Notes under the pieces: generated by a model
The model's input: only the letters and a program-made list of their open reading frames with translations
Database searches by the model: none
Told to the model about the DNA's origin: nothing
Translations under genes and position numbers: made by a program
In this document: piece by piece, positions 37,233-52,891 of the stretch
Layout of the letters: every line of letters starts with the position of its first letter
Position numbering within the stretch: position 1 is the first letter of the stretch
Assembly (NCBI RefSeq): GCF_051014445.1
Contig: NW_027488365.1
Coordinates: 3,162,001 to 3,226,000, forward strand
Length of the DNA: 64,000 nt
Origin: Colletes latitarsis
Lineage: Eukaryota; Arthropoda; Insecta; Hymenoptera; Colletidae
Direction: 5' to 3'

Positions 37233-40200
37233 CTCTAGGATTTGCCCTCATCAGTCTCATTCTTTCGCATATTTCTCATACTTCATGGCTTGATCCTGGG
37301 CTTTTTCTGGATTGCATCACGTAGTAATGTGGTACCACGCTGAAACAGTCAATTAAACCTGGTTTCCATCAATATTTTAGAGGACAACGCAAGTTAGGTC
37401 TGGGATAGATCTGGGATTCGCCCTAATCAGGCTCATACTTTCGCGTTTTTCACATACTTGTTGAACAGATCCTGGGTTTTTTCTGATTTGGATCACGTAG
37501 TAATGTGGTACCACACTGAAACAGTCGATTAAACCTGGTTTCGATCAATATTTTAGAGGATAACGCATGTTAGGTCTGGAATAGGTCTGGGATTTGACCT
37601 CGTCAGACTCATACTTTCGCACCCTTCACATACTCGTTGATCAGATCCTGGGTTTTTTCTGGTTTGCGTCACGTAGTAATGTGGGACCACACTGAAACAG
37701 TCAATTAAATCTGGTTTCGATCAATATTTTAGAGAATAATTCATGTTGGGTCTAGGTTAGGCCTGGGATTTGCCCTCATCAGGCTCATACTTTCGCATAT
37801 TTCTCATACTTCATGGCTAGATCCTGGGCTGTTTCTGGATTGTATCACGTAGTAATGTGGTACCACGCTGAAACAGTCAATTAAACCTGGTTTCGATCAA
37901 TATTTTGGAGGATAACGCAAGTTAGGTCTGGGATAGGTCTAGGATTTGCCCTCATCAGGCTCTTACTTTCGCATATTTCTCATACTTCATGGCTAGATCC
38001 TGGGCTATTTCTGGATTGGATCACGTAGTAAAGTGGTACCACACTGAAACATTCAATGAAACCTGGTCTGGATAAATATTTTAGAGGATAATGCATCTTA
38101 GGTCTAGGTTAGGTCTGGGATTTTCACCCATCAGACTCATACTTTCGCATTCTTCACATACTTGTTGAACGGATCCTGGGTTTTTTCTGGTTTGGATCAC
38201 GTAGTAATGTGGGACCACAATGAAACAATCAATTAAACCTGGTCTTGATAAATATTTTAGAGGATAACGCATGTTATGTTTGGGTTAGGTCTAGGATTTG
38301 CCCTCGTCAGGCTCATACTTTCGCATATTTCTCATACTTCATGGCTAGATCCTGGGCTATTTCTGGATTGGATCACGTAGTAATGTGGTACCACACTGAA
38401 ACAGTCAATTAAACCTGGTTTCGATCAATATTTTAGAGAATAATTCATGATAAGTCTAGGTTAGGTCTGGGATTTGCTCTCATCAGACTCATACTTTCGC
38501 ATTCGTCACATACTTGTTGAACGGATCCTGGGTTTTTTCTGGTTTTGATCACGTAGTAATGTGGTAGCACACAGAAACATTCAATTAAACCTTGTCTTGA
38601 TAAATATTTTAGAGAATAACGCATGTTAGGTCTGGGTTAGGTCTAGGATTTGCACTCATCAGGCTCATACCTTCGCATATTTCTCATACTTCATGGCTAG
38701 ATCCTGGGCTTTTTCTGGATTGCATCACGTAGTAATGAAGTACAACACTGAAACAGTCAATTGAACCTGGTCTCCATCAATATCTTAGAGGACAACGCAA
38801 GTTAGGTCTGGGATAGGTCTTGGATTTGCCCTCATCAGGCTCATACTTTCGCATATTTCTCATACTTCATGGCGAGATCCTGGGCTATTTCTGGATTGGA
38901 TCACGTAGTAAAGTGGTACCACACTGAAACATTCAATGAAACCTGGTCTGGATAAATATTTTAGAGGATAACGCATGTTAGGTCTGGGTTAGGTCTAGGA
39001 TTTGCCCTCATCAGGGTCATTCTTTCGCATATTTCTCATACTTGATGGCTAGATCCTGGGCTTTTTCTGGATTGCATCACGTAGTAATGTGGTACCACTC
39101 TGAGACAGTCGATTAAACCAGGTTTCGATCAATATTTTAGAGGATAACGCATGTTAGGTCTGGGTTAGGTCTACGATTTGCCCTCATCAGGCTCATACTT
39201 TCGCATATTTCTCATACTTCATGGCTAGATCCTGGGCTGTTTCTGGATTGTATCACGTAGTAAAGTGGTACCACACTGAAACAGTCAATTAAACCTGGTT
39301 TCCATCAATATCTTAGAGGACAACGCAAGTTAGGTCTGGGATAGGTCTGGGATTTGCCCTCATCAGACTCATACTTTCGCGTTTTTCACATACTTGTTGA
39401 ACAGATCCTGGGTTTTTTCTGATTTGGATCACGTAGTAATGTGGTACCACGCTGAAACAGTCAATTAAACGTGGTTTCGATCAATATTTTAGAGGATACC
39501 GCAAGTTAGGTCTGGGATAGGGCTGGGATTCGCCCTAATCAGGTTCATACTTTCGCGTTTTTCACATACTTGTTGAACTGATCCTGGGTTTTTTCTGGTT
39601 TGGATCACGTAGTAATGTGGTACCACACTGAAACAATCAATTAAACCTGGTCTTGATAAATATTTTAGAAGATAACGCATGTTAGGTCTGGGTTAGGTCT
39701 GGGATTTGCCCTCATCAGGCTCATACTTTCGCATATTTCTCATACTTCATGGCTAGATCCTGGGCTGTTTCTGGATTGTATCACGTAGTAATGTGGTACC
39801 ACGCTGAAACAGTCAACTAAACCTGGTTTCGATCAATATTTTGGAGGATAACGCAAGTTAGGTCTGGGATAGGTATAGGATTTGCCCTCATCAGGCTCTT
39901 ACTTTCGCATATTTCTCATACTTCATGGCTAGATCCTGGGCTATTTCTGGATTGGATCACGTAGTAAAGTGGTACCACACTGAAGCATTCAATGAAACCT
40001 GGTCTGGATAAATATTTTAGAAGATAACGCATGTTAGGTCTGGGTTAGGTCTGGGATTTGCCCTCATCAGGCTCATACTTTCGCATATTACTCATACTTC
40101 ATGGCTAGATCCTGGGCTGTTTCTGGATTGTATCACGTAGTAATGTGGTACCACGCTGAAACAGTCAACTAAACCTGGTTTCGATCAATATTTTGGAGGA

Positions 40201-43200
40201 TAACGCATGTTAGGTCTGGGATAGGTCTAAGATTTGCCCTCATCAGGCTCCTACTTTCGCTTATTTCTCATACTTCATGGCTAGATCCTGGGTTTTTTCT
40301 GGTTTGTATCACGTAGTAGTATGGTACCACACTGAAAGAGTCCATTAAACCTGGTTTGGATCAATATTTTAGAGGATAACGCAAGTTAGGTCTGGGATAG
40401 GTCTGGGATTTGCCCTCATCAGGCTCAGAGTTTCGCGTTTTTCACATACTTGTTGAACAGAACCTGGGTTGCTTCTGGTTTGTATCACGAAGTAGTGTGG
40501 TACCCCACTGGAACAGTCCATTAAACCTGGTTTCGCTCAATATTTTAGAGGATAACGCATGTTAGGTCTAGGTTAAGTCTGGGATTTGCTCTCATCAGGC
40601 TCATTCTTTCGCATATTTCTCATACTTGATGGCTAGATCCTGGGCCTTTTCTGGATTGCATCACGTAGTAATGTAGTACCACACTGAAACAGTTTATGAA
40701 ACCTGGTTTTCATCAATATTTTAGAGGACAACGCAAGTTAGGTTTAGGTAAGGCCTGAGATTTTCACACATCAGACTCATACTTCCGCATTCTTCACATA
40801 CTTGTTGAACAGATCCTGGGTTTTTTCTGGTTTGGATCACGTAGTAATGAGGTACCACACTGAATCATTCAATTAAACCTGGTCTTGATAAATATTTTAG
40901 AGAATAACGCATGTTAGGTCTGGGTTAGGTCTAGGATTTGCCCTCATCAGGCTCATACTTTCGCATATTTCTCATACTTTATGGCTAGATCCTGGGCTAT
41001 TTCTGGATTGGATCACGTACTAAAGCGGTACCACACTGAAACATTCAATGAAACCTGGTCTGGATAAATATTTTAGAGGATAACGCATATTAGGTCAAGG
41101 TTAGGTGTAAGATTTGCCCTCATCAGGCTCAGAGTTTCACGTTTTTCACATACTTGTTGAACAGAACCTGGGTTGCTTCTGGTTTGGATCACGTAGTAAT
41201 GTGGTACCACACTGAAACATTCAATTAAACCTGGTCTTGATAAATATTTTTCAGGATCACGCATGTTAGGTCTGGGATATGTCTGTGATTTGCCCTCATC
41301 AGGCTCATACTTTCCCAGTTTTAACATGCATGTTGACCTGATCGAGGGTTTTTTCTGCTTTGGATCACGTAGTAAAGTGGTACCACAATAAAACAGTCAA
41401 TTAAACCTGGTTTCGATCAATATTTTAGAGGATATCGCAAGTTAGGTCTGGGATAGGTCTGGGATTTGCCCTCATCAGACTCATACTTTCGCACACTTGA
41501 CATAATCGTTGATCAGATGCTGGGCTTTTTCTGGTTTGGATCAGGTAGTAATGTGGTACCACACTGAAACAGTCGATTAAACCTGGTTTCGATCAATATT
41601 ATTGAGGATAACGCATGTTAGGTCTAGGTTAGGCCTGGGATTTTCACTCATCAGTCTCATACTTTCGCATTCTTCACATACTTGTTGAACGGATCCTGGG
41701 TTTTTTCTGGTTTGGATCACGTAGTAATGTGGTACCACACTGAAACAGTCGATTAAACCAGGTTTCGATCAATATTTTTGAGGATAACGCATGGTAGGTA
41801 GGGTTAGGTCTAGGATTCGCTCTCGTCAGGCTCATACTTCCGCATGTTTCTCATACTTCAAGGCTAGATCCTGGGCTATTTCTGGATTGGACCACGTAGT
41901 AATGTGGTACCACACTGAAACAGTCAATGAAACCTGGTTTCGATCAATATTTTAGAGGATAACGCAAGTTAGGTCTGGGATAGGTCTGGGATTCGCCCTA
42001 ATCAGGCTCATACTTTCGCGTGTTTCACATACTTGTTGTACTGATCCTGGGTTTTTTCTGGTTTGGATCACGTAGTAATGTGGTACCACACTGAAACAGT
42101 CGATTAAACCTGGTTTCGATCAATATATTCGAGGATAACGCAAGTTAGGTCTGGGATAGGTCTGGGATTTGATCTCATCAGACTCATACTTTCGCACCCT
42201 TCACATACTCGTTGAGCAGATCCTGGGTTATATTCTGGTTTGGATCACATAGCAATGTGGTACCACACTGAAACAGTCGATTAAACCAGGTGTCGATCAA
42301 TATTTTTGAGTATAACGCGTGTTAGGTCTGATCTCATCAGACTCATACTTTCGCACCCTTCACATACTCGTTGAGCAGATCCTGGGTTATTTTCTGGTTT
42401 GGATCACATAGTAATGTGGTACCACACTGAAACAGTCGATTAAACCAGGTGTCGATCAATATTTTTGAGTATAACGCGTGTTAGGTCTAGGTTAGGCCTG
42501 GGATTTTCACTCATCAGACTGATACTTTCGCATTCTTCACATACTTGTTGAACGGATCCTGGGTTTTTTCTGGTTTGGATCACGTAGTAGAGTGGTACCA
42601 CAATAAAACAGTCAATTAAACCTGGTTTCGATCAATATTTTAAAGGATATCGCAAGTTAGGTCTGGGATAGGTCTGGGATTTGCCCTCATCGGACTCATA
42701 CTTTCGCACACTTGACATACTCGTTGATCAGATCCTGGGTTTTTTCTGGTTTGGATCACGTAGTAATGTGGTACCACACTGAAACAGTCGATTAAACCAG
42801 GTTTCGATCAATATTTTTGAGGATAACGCATGTTAGGTCTGGGTTAGGTCTAGGATTTGCTCTCGTCAGGCTCATACTTCCGCATGTTTCTCATACTTCA
42901 AGGCTAGATCCTGGGCTATTTCTGGATTGGACCACGTAGTAATGTGGTACCACACTGAAACAGTCAATGAAACCTGGTTTCGATCAATATTTTAGAGGAT
43001 AACGCAAGTTAGGTCTGGGATAGGTCTGGGATTCGCCCTAATCAGGCTCATACTTTCGCGTGTTTCACATACTTGTTGTACTGATCCTGGGTTTTTTCTG
43101 GTTTGGATCACGTAGTAATGTGGTACCACACTGAAACAGTCGATTAAACCTGGTTTCGATCAATATATTAGAGGATAACGCAAGTTAGGTCTGGGATAGG

Positions 43201-44986
43201 TCTGGGATTTGATCTCATCAGACTCATACTTTCGCACCCTTCACATACTCGTTGAACAGATCCTGGGTTATTTTCTGGTTTGGATCACATAGTAATGTGG
43301 TACCACACTGAAACAGTCGATTAAACCAGGTGTCGATCAATATTTTTGAGGATAACGCATGTTAGGTCTAGGTTAGGCCTGGGATTTTCACTCATCAGAC
43401 TGATACTTTCGCATTCTTCACATACTTGTTGAACGGATCCTGGGTTTTTTCTGGTTTGGATCACGTAGTAGAGTGGTACCACAATAAAACAGTCAATTAA
43501 ACCTGGTTTCGATCAATATTTTAGAGGATATCGCAAGTTAGGTCTGGGATAGGTCTGGGATTTGCCCTCATCGGCCTCATGCTTTCGCACACTTGACATA
43601 CTCGTTGATCAGATCCTGGGTTTTTTTCTGGTTTGGATCACGTAGTAATGTGGTACCACACTGAAACAGTCGATTAAACCTGGTTTCGATCAATATTATT
43701 GAGGATAACGCATGTTAGGTCTAGGTTAGGCCTGAGATTTTCACTCATCAGACTCATACTTTCGCATTCTTCACACACTTGATGAACGGATCCTGGTTTT
43801 TTTCAGGTTTGGATCACGTAGTAATGTGGGACCACACTGAAACAGTCCATCAAACCTGGTTTGGATCAACATTTTAGAGGATAACGCATGTTAGGTCTAG
43901 GTTAGGTCTGGGATTTTCACTCATCAGACTCATACTTTCGCGTGTTTCACATACTTGTTGTACTGATCCTGGGTTTTTTCTGGTTTGGATCACGTAGTAA
44001 TGTGGTACCACACTGAAACAGTCGATTAAACCTGGTTTCGATCAATATTTTAGAGGATATCGCAAGTTAGGTCTGGGATAGGTCTGGGATTTGCCCTCAT
44101 CGGACTCATGCTTTCGCACACTTGACATACTCGTTGATCAGATCCTGGGCTATTTCTGGATTGGACCACGTAGTAATGTGGTACCACACTGAAACAGTCA
44201 ATGAAACCTGGTTTCGATCAATATTTTAGAGGATAACGCAAGTTAGGTCTGGGATAGGTCTGGGATTCGCCCTCATCAGGCTCATACTTTCGCGTGTTTC
44301 ACATACTTGTTGTACTGATCCTGGGTTTTTTCTGGTTTGGATCACGTAGTAATGTGGTACCACACTGAAACAGTCGATTAAACCTGGTTTCGATCAATAT
44401 TTTAGAGAATAATTCATGTTAGGTCTAGGTTAGGTCTGGGGTTTGCTCTCATCAGGCACATTCTTTCGCATATTTCTCATACTTGATGGCTAGATCCTGG
44501 GCTGTTTCTGGATTGTATGACATAGTAATGTGGCACCACGCTGAAACAGTGAATTAAACCTAGTTTCGATCAATATTTTAGAGGATAACGCGAGTTAGGT
44601 CTAGGTTAGGCCTGGGATTTGCCCTCATCAGGGTCATACTTTCGCAGTTTTATCATACATGTTGACCTGATCGAGGGTTTTTTCTGCTTTGGATCACGTA
44701 GTAAAGTGGTACCACACTGAAACATTCCATTAAACCTGGTCTTGACAAATATTTTAGAGGATAACGGATGTTAGGTTTGGGTTAGGTCTAGGATTTGCCC
44801 TCATCAGGCTCATACTTTCGCATATTTCTCGTACTTCATGGCAAGATCCTGGGCTGTTTCTGGATTGTATCACGTAGTAATGTGGTACCACGCTGAAGCA
44901 GTCAATTAAACCTGGTTTCGATCAATATTTTAGAGGATAACGCAAGTTGGGTCTGGCATAGGTCTGGGATTCGCCCTCATCAGGCT
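37082..44986 (+). repeat. Large tandem duplication, unit A (period 7905 bp)
   Basis: The 7905-bp stretch starting near 37082 is repeated immediately at 44987-52891, and the match continues to about 52940. Only about nine single-base differences were noticed by eye, roughly 0.1 percent. The period is 45 monomers minus 15 bp, mostly because one monomer at about 42310-42340 carries an 18-bp deletion. The unit contains many distinct monomer types, so the match is real long-range duplication and not ordinary monomer similarity. Confidence 0.93.
42310..42340 (+). repeat. Shortened monomer with 18-bp internal deletion
   Basis: Here gttaggtctg runs straight into atctcatcag, lacking the ggataggtctgggatttg present in neighbouring monomers. 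The loss removes the second telomere-like 11-bp unit. The same deletion occurs near 50227 and 57782, in the other two core copies. Confidence 0.85.
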
Positions 44987-47900
44987 CATACTTTCGCGTT
45001 TTTCACATACTTGTTGAACAGATCCTGGGTTTTTTCTGGTTTGGATCACGTAGTAGTGTGGTACCACACTGAAACAGTCCATGAAACCTGGTTGCGGTCA
45101 ATATTTTAGAGGATAACGCATGTTAGGTCTGGGTTAGCTCTAGGATTTGCCCTCATCAGTCTCATTCTTTCGCATATTTCTCATACTTCATGGCTTGATC
45201 CTGGGCTTTTTCTGGATTGCATCACGTAGTAATGTGGTACCACGCTGAAACAGTCAATTAAACCTGGTTTCCATCAATATTTTAGAGGACAACGCAAGTT
45301 AGGTCTGGGATAGATCTGGGATTCGCCCTAATCAGGCTCATACTTTCGCGTTTTTCACATACTTGTTGAACAGATCCTGGGTTTTTTCTGATTTGGATCA
45401 CGTAGTAATGTGGTACCACACTGAAACAGTCGATTAAACCTGGTTTCGATCAATATTTTAGAGGATAACGCATGTTAGGTCTGGAATAGGTCTGGGATTT
45501 GACCTCGTCAGACTCATACTTTCGCACCCTTCACATACTCGTTGATCAGATCCTGGGTTTTTTCTGGTTTGCGTCACGTAGTAATGTGGGACCACACTGA
45601 AACAGTCAATTAAATCTGGTTTCGATCAATATTTTAGAGAATAATTCATGTTGGGTCTAGGTTAGGCCTGGGATTTGCCCTCATCAGGCTCATACTTTCA
45701 AATATTTCTCATACTTCATGGCTAGATCCTGGGCTGTTTCTGGATTGTATCACGTAGTAATGTGGTACCACGCTGAAACAGTCAATTAAACCTGGTTTCG
45801 ATCAATATTTTGGAGGATAACGCAAGTTAGGTCTGGGATAGGTCTAGGATTTGCCCTCATCAGGCTCTTACTTTCGCATATTTCTCATACTTCATGGCTA
45901 GATCCTGGGCTATTTCTGGATTGGATCACGTAGTAAAGTGGTACCACACTGAAACATTCAATGAAACCTGGTCTGGATAAATATTTTAGAGGATAATGCA
46001 TCTTAGGTCTAGGTTAGGTCTGGGATTTTCACCCATCAGACTCATACTTTCGCATTCTTCACATACTTGTTGAACGGATCCTGGGTTTTTTCTGGTTTGG
46101 ATCACGTAGTAATGTGGGACCACAATGAAACAATCAATTAAACCTGGTCTTGATAAATATTTTAGAGGATAACGCATGTTATGTTTGGGTTAGGTCTAGG
46201 ATTTGCCCTCGTCAGGCTCATACTTTCGCATATTTCTCATACTTCATGGCTAGATCCTGGGCTATTTCTGGATTGGATCACGTAGTAATGTGGTACCACA
46301 CTGAAACAGTCAATTAAACCTGGTTTCGATCAATATTTTAGAGAATAATTCATGATAGGTCTAGGTTAGGTCTGGGATTTGCTCTCATCAGACTCATACT
46401 TTCGCATTCGTCACATACTTGTTGAACGGATCCTGGGTTTTTTCTGGTTTTGATCACGTAGTAATGTGGTAGCACACAGAAACATTCAATTAAACCTTGT
46501 CTTGATAAATATTTTAGAGAATAACGCATGTTAGGTCTGGGTTAGGTCTAGGATTTGCACTCATCAGGCTCATACTTTCGCATATTTCTCATACTTCATG
46601 GCTAGATCCTGGGCTTTTTCTGGATTGCATCACGTAGTAATGAAGTACAACACTGAAACAGTCAATTGAACCTGGTCTCCATCAATATCTTAGAGGACAA
46701 CGCAAGTTAGGTCTGGGATAGGTCTTGGATTTGCCCTCATCAGGCTCATACTTTCGCATATTTCTCATACTTCATGGCGAGATCCTGGGCTATTTCTGGA
46801 TTGGATCACGTAGTAAAGTGGTACCACACTGAAACATTCAATGAAACCTGGTCTGGATAAATATTTTAGAGGATAACGCATGTTAGGTCTGGGTTAGGTC
46901 TAGGATTTGCCCTCATCAGGGTCATTCTTTCGCATATTTCTCATACTTGATGGCTAGATCCTGGGCTTTTTCTGGATTGCATCACGTAGTAATGTGGTAC
47001 CACTCTGAGACAGTCGATTAAACCAGGTTTCGATCAATATTTTAGAGGATAACGCATGTTAGGTCTGGGTTAGGTCTACGATTTGCCCTCATCAGGCTCA
47101 TACTTTCGCATATTTCTCATACTTCATGGCTAGATCCTGGGCTGTTTCTGGATTGTATCACGTAGTAAAGTGGTACCACACTGAAACAGTCAATTAAACC
47201 TGGTTTCCATCAATATCTTAGAGGACAACGCAAGTTAGGTCTGGGATAGGTCTGGGATTTGCCCTCATCAGACTCATACTTTCGCGTTTTTCACATACTT
47301 GTTGAACAGATCCTGGGTTTTTTCTGATTTGGATCACGTAGTAATGTGGTACCACGCTGAAACAGTCAATTAAACGTGGTTTCGATCAATATTTTAGAGG
47401 ATACCGCAAGTTAGGTCTGGGATAGGGCTGGGATTCGCCCTAATCAGGTTCATACTTTCGCGTTTTTCACATACTTGTTGAACTGATCCTGGGTTTTTTC
47501 TGGTTTGGATCACGTAGTAATGTGGTACCACACTGAAACAATCAATTAAACCTGGTCTTGATAAATATTTTAGAAGATAACGCATGTTAGGTCTGGGTTA
47601 GGTCTGGGATTTGCCCTCATCAGGCTCATACTTTCGCATATTTCTCATACTTCATGGCTAGATCCTGGGCTGTTTCTGGATTGTATCACGTAGTAATGTG
47701 GTACCACGCTGAAACAGTCAACTAAACCTGGTTTCGATCAATATTTTGGAGGATAACGCAAGTTAGGTCTGGGATAGGTATAGGATTTGCCCTCATCAGG
47801 CTCTTACTTTCGCATATTTCTCATACTTCATGGCTAGATCCTGGGCTATTTCTGGATTGGATCACGTAGTAAAGTGGTACCACACTGAAGCATTCAATGA

Positions 47901-50900
47901 AACCTGGTCTGGATAAATATTTTAGAAGATAACGCATGTTAGGTCTGGGTTAGGTCTGGGATTTGCCCTCATCAGGCTCATACTTTCGCATATTACTCAT
48001 ACTTCATGGCTAGATCCTGGGCTGTTTCTGGATTGTATCACGTAGTAATGTGGTACCACGCTGAAACAGTCAACTAAACCTGGTTTCGATCAATATTTTG
48101 GAGGATAACGCATGTTAGGTCTGGGATAGGTCTAAGATTTGCCCTCATCAGGCTCCTACTTTCGCTTATTTCTCATACTTCATGGCTAGATCCTGGGTTT
48201 TTTCTGGTTTGTATCACGTAGTAGTATGGTACCACACTGAAAGAGTCCATTAAACCTGGTTTGGATCAATATTTTAGAGGATAACGCAAGTTAGGTCTGG
48301 GATAGGTCTGGGATTTGCCCTCATCAGGCTCAGAGTTTCGCGTTTTTCACATACTTGTTGAACAGAACCTGGGTTGCTTCTGGTTTGTATCACGAAGTAG
48401 TGTGGTACCCCACTGGAACAGTCCATTAAACCTGGTTTCGCTCAATATTTTAGAGGATAACGCATGTTAGGTCTAGGTTAAGTCTGGGATTTGCTCTCAT
48501 CAGGCTCATTCTTTCGCATATTTCTCATACTTGATGGCTAGATCCTGGGCCTTTTCTGGATTGCATCACGTAGTAATGTAGTACCACACTGAAACAGTTT
48601 ATGAAACCTGGTTTTCATCAATATTTTAGAGGACAACGCAAGTTAGGTTTAGGTAAGGCCTGAGATTTTCACACATCAGACTCATACTTCCGCATTCTTC
48701 ACATACTTGTTGAACAGATCCTGGGTTTTGTCTGGTTTGGATCACGTAGTAATGAGGTACCACACTGAATCATTCAATTAAACCTGGTCTTGATAAATAT
48801 TTTAGAGAATAACGCATGTTAGGTCTGGGTTAGGTCTAGGATTTGCCCTCATCAGGCTCATACTTTCGCATATTTCTCATACTTTATGGCTAGATCCTGG
48901 GCTATTTCTGGATTGGATCACGTACTAAAGCGGTACCACACTGAAACATTCAATGAAACCTGGTCTGGATAAATATTTTAGAGGATAACGCATATTAGGT
49001 CAAGGTTAGGTCTAAGATTTGCCCTCATCAGGCTCAGAGTTTCACGTTTTTCACATACTTGTTGAACAGAACCTGGGTTGCTTCTGGTTTGGATCACGTA
49101 GTAATGTGGTACCACACTGAAACATTCAATTAAACCTGGTCTTGATAAATATTTTTCAGGATCACGCATGTTAGGTCTGGGATATGTCTGTGATTTGCCC
49201 TCATCAGGCTCATACTTTCCCAGTTTTAACATGCATGTTGACCTGATCGAGGGTTTTTTCTGCTTTGGATCACGTAGTAAAGTGGTACCACAATAAAACA
49301 GTCAATTAAACCTGGTTTCGATCAATATTTTAGAGGATATCGCAAGTTAGGTCTGGGATAGGTCTGGGATTTGCCCTCATCAGACTCATACTTTCGCACA
49401 CTTGACATAATCGTTGATCAGATGCTGGGCTTTTTCTGGTTTGGATCAGGTAGTAATGTGGTACCACACTGAAACAGTCGATTAAACCTGGTTTCGATCA
49501 ATATTATTGAGGATAACGCATGTTAGGTCTAGGTTAGGCCTGGGATTTTCACTCATCAGTCTCATACTTTCGCATTCTTCACATACTTGTTGAACGGATC
49601 CTGGGTTTTTTCTGGTTTGGATCACGTAGTAATGTGGTACCACACTGAAACAGTCGATTAAACCAGGTTTCGATCAATATTTTTGAGGATAACGCATGGT
49701 AGGTAGGGTTAGGTCTAGGATTCGCTCTCGTCAGGCTCATACTTCCGCATGTTTCTCATACTTCAAGGCTAGATCCTGGGCTATTTCTGGATTGGACCAC
49801 GTAGTAATGTGGTACCACACTGAAACAGTCAATGAAACCTGGTTTCGATCAATATTTTAGAGGATAACGCAAGTTAGGTCTGGGATAGGTCTGGGATTCG
49901 CCCTAATCAGGCTCATACTTTCGCGTGTTTCACATACTTGTTGTACTGATCCTGGGTTTTTTCTGGTTTGGATCACGTAGTAATGTGGTACCACACTGAA
50001 ACAGTCGATTAAACCTGGTTTCGATCAATATATTCGAGGATAACGCAAGTTAGGTCTGGGATAGGTCTGGGATTTGATCTCATCAGACTCATACTTTCGC
50101 ACCCTTCACATACTCGTTGAGCAGATCCTGGGTTATATTCTGGTTTGGATCACATAGCAATGTGGTACCACACTGAAACAGTCGATTAAACCAGGTGTCG
50201 ATCAATATTTTTGAGTATAACGCGTGTTAGGTCTGATCTCATCAGACTCATACTTTCGCACCCTTCACATACTCGTTGAGCAGATCCTGGGTTATTTTCT
50301 GGTTTGGATCACATAGTAATGTGGTACCACACTGAAACAGTCGATTAAACCAGGTGTCGATCAATATTTTTGAGTATAACGCGTGTTAGGTCTAGGTTAG
50401 GCCTGGGATTTTCACTCATCAGACTGATACTTTCGCATTCTTCACATACTTGTTGAACGGATCCTGGGTTTTTTCTGGTTTGGATCACGTAGTAGAGTGG
50501 TACCACAATAAAACAGTCAATTAAACCTGGTTTCGATCAATATTTTAAAGGATATCGCAAGTTAGGTCTGGGATAGGTCTGGGATTTGCCCTCATCGGAC
50601 TCATACTTTCGCACACTTGACATACTCGTTGATCAGATCCTGGGTTTTTTCTGGTTTGGATCACGTAGTAATGTGGTACCACACTGAAACAGTCGATTAA
50701 ACCAGGTTTCGATCAATATTTTTGAGGATAACGCATGTTAGGTCTGGGTTAGGTCTAGGATTTGCTCTCGTCAGGCTCATACTTCCGCATGTTTCTCATA
50801 CTTCAAGGCTAGATCCTGGGCTATTTCTGGATTGGACCACGTAGTAATGTGGTACCACACTGAAACAGTCAATGAAACCTGATTTCGATCAATATTTTAG

Positions 50901-52891
50901 AGGATAACGCAAGTTAGGTCTGGGATAGGTCTGGGATTCGCCCTAATCAGGCTCATACTTTCGCGTGTTTCACATACTTGTTGTACTGATCCTGGGTTTT
51001 TTCTGGTTTGGATCACGTAGTAATGTGGTACCACACTGAAACAGTCGATTAAACCTGGTTTCGATCAATATATTAGAGGATAACGCAAGTTAGGTCTGGG
51101 ATAGGTCTGGGATTTGATCTCATCAGACTCATACTTTCGCACCCTTCACATACTCGTTGAACAGATCCTGGGTTATTTTCTGGTTTGGATCACATAGTAA
51201 TGTGGTACCACACTGAAACAGTCGATTAAACCAGGTGTCGATCAATATTTTTGAGGATAACGCATGTTAGGTCTAGGTTAGGCCTGGGATTTTCACTCAT
51301 CAGACTGATACTTTCGCATTCTTCACATACTTGTTGAACGGATCCTGGGTTTTTTCTGGTTTGGATCACGTAGTAGAGTGGTACCACAATAAAACAGTCA
51401 ATTAAACCTGGTTTCGATCAATATTTTAGAGGATATCGCAAGTTAGGTCTGGGATAGGTCTGGGATTTGCCCTCATCGGACTCATGCTTTCGCACACTTG
51501 ACATACTCGTTGATCAGATCCTGGGTTTTTTTCTGGTTTGGATCACGTAGTAATGTGGTACCACACTGAAACAGTCGATTAAACCTGGTTTCGATCAATA
51601 TTATTGAGGATAACGCATGTTAGGTCTAGGTTAGGCCTGAGATTTTCACTCATCAGACTCATACTTTCGCATTCTTCACACACTTGATGAACGGATCCTG
51701 GTTTTTTTCAGGTTTGGATCACGTAGTAATGTGGGACCACACTGAAACAGTCCATCAAACCTGGTTTGGATCAACATTTTAGAGGATAACGCATGTTAGG
51801 TCTAGGTTAGGTCTGGGATTTTCACTCATCAGACTCATACTTTCGCGTGTTTCACATACTTGTTGTACTGATCCTGGGTTTTTTCTGGTTTGGATCACGT
51901 AGTAATGTGGTACCACACTGAAACAGTCGATTAAACCTGGTTTCGATCAATATTTTAGAGGATATCGCAAGTTAGGTCTGGGATAGGTCTGGGATTTGCC
52001 CTCATCGGACTCATGCTTTCGCACACTTGACATACTCGTTGATCAGATCCTGGGCTATTTCTGGATTGGACCACGTAGTAATGTGGTACCACACTGAAAC
52101 AGTCAGTGAAACCTGGTTTCGATCAATATTTTAGAGGATAACGCAAGTTAGGTCTGGGATAGGTCTGGGATTCGCCCTCATCAGGCTCATACTTTCGCGT
52201 GTTTCACATACTTGTTGTACTGATCCTGGGTTTTTTCTGGTTTGGATCACGTAGTAATGTGGTACCACACTGAAACAGTCGATTAAACCTGGTTTCGATC
52301 AATATTTTAGAGAATAATTCATGTTAGGTCTAGGTTAGGTCTGGGGTTTGCTCTCATCAGGCACATTCTTTCGCATATTTCTCATACTTGATGGCTAGAT
52401 CCTGGGCTGTTTCTGGATTGTATGACATAGTAATGTGGCACCACGCTGAAACAGTGAATTAAACCTAGTTTCGATCAATATTTTAGAGGATAACGCGAGT
52501 TAGGTCTAGGTTAGGCCTGGGATTTGCCCTCATCAGGGTCATACTTTCGCAGTTTTATCATACATGTTGACCTGATCGAGGGTTTTTTCTGCTTTGGATC
52601 ACGTAGTAAAGTGGTACCACACTGAAACATTCCATTAAACCTGGTCTTGACAAATATTTTAGAGGATAACGGATGTTAGGTTTGGGTTAGGTCTAGGATT
52701 TGCCCTCATCAGGCTCATACTTTCGCATATTTCTCGTACTTCATGGCAAGATCCTGGGCTGTTTCTGGATTGTATCACGTAGTAATGTGGTACCACGCTG
52801 AAGCAGTCAATTAAACCTGGTTTCGATCAATATTTTAGAGGATAACGCAAGTTGGGTCTGGCATAGGTCTGGGATTCGCCCTCATCAGGCT
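44987..52891 (+). repeat. Large tandem duplication, unit B
   Basis: Second copy of the 7905-bp unit, head to tail with unit A. Changes noticed only in B include tcaaatat for tcgcatat near 45700, ttttgtctgg near 48727, cctgatttcg near 50880, and agtcagtgaaacc near 52103. The last two are not shared with the third core copy, so they arose in B. Confidence 0.93.
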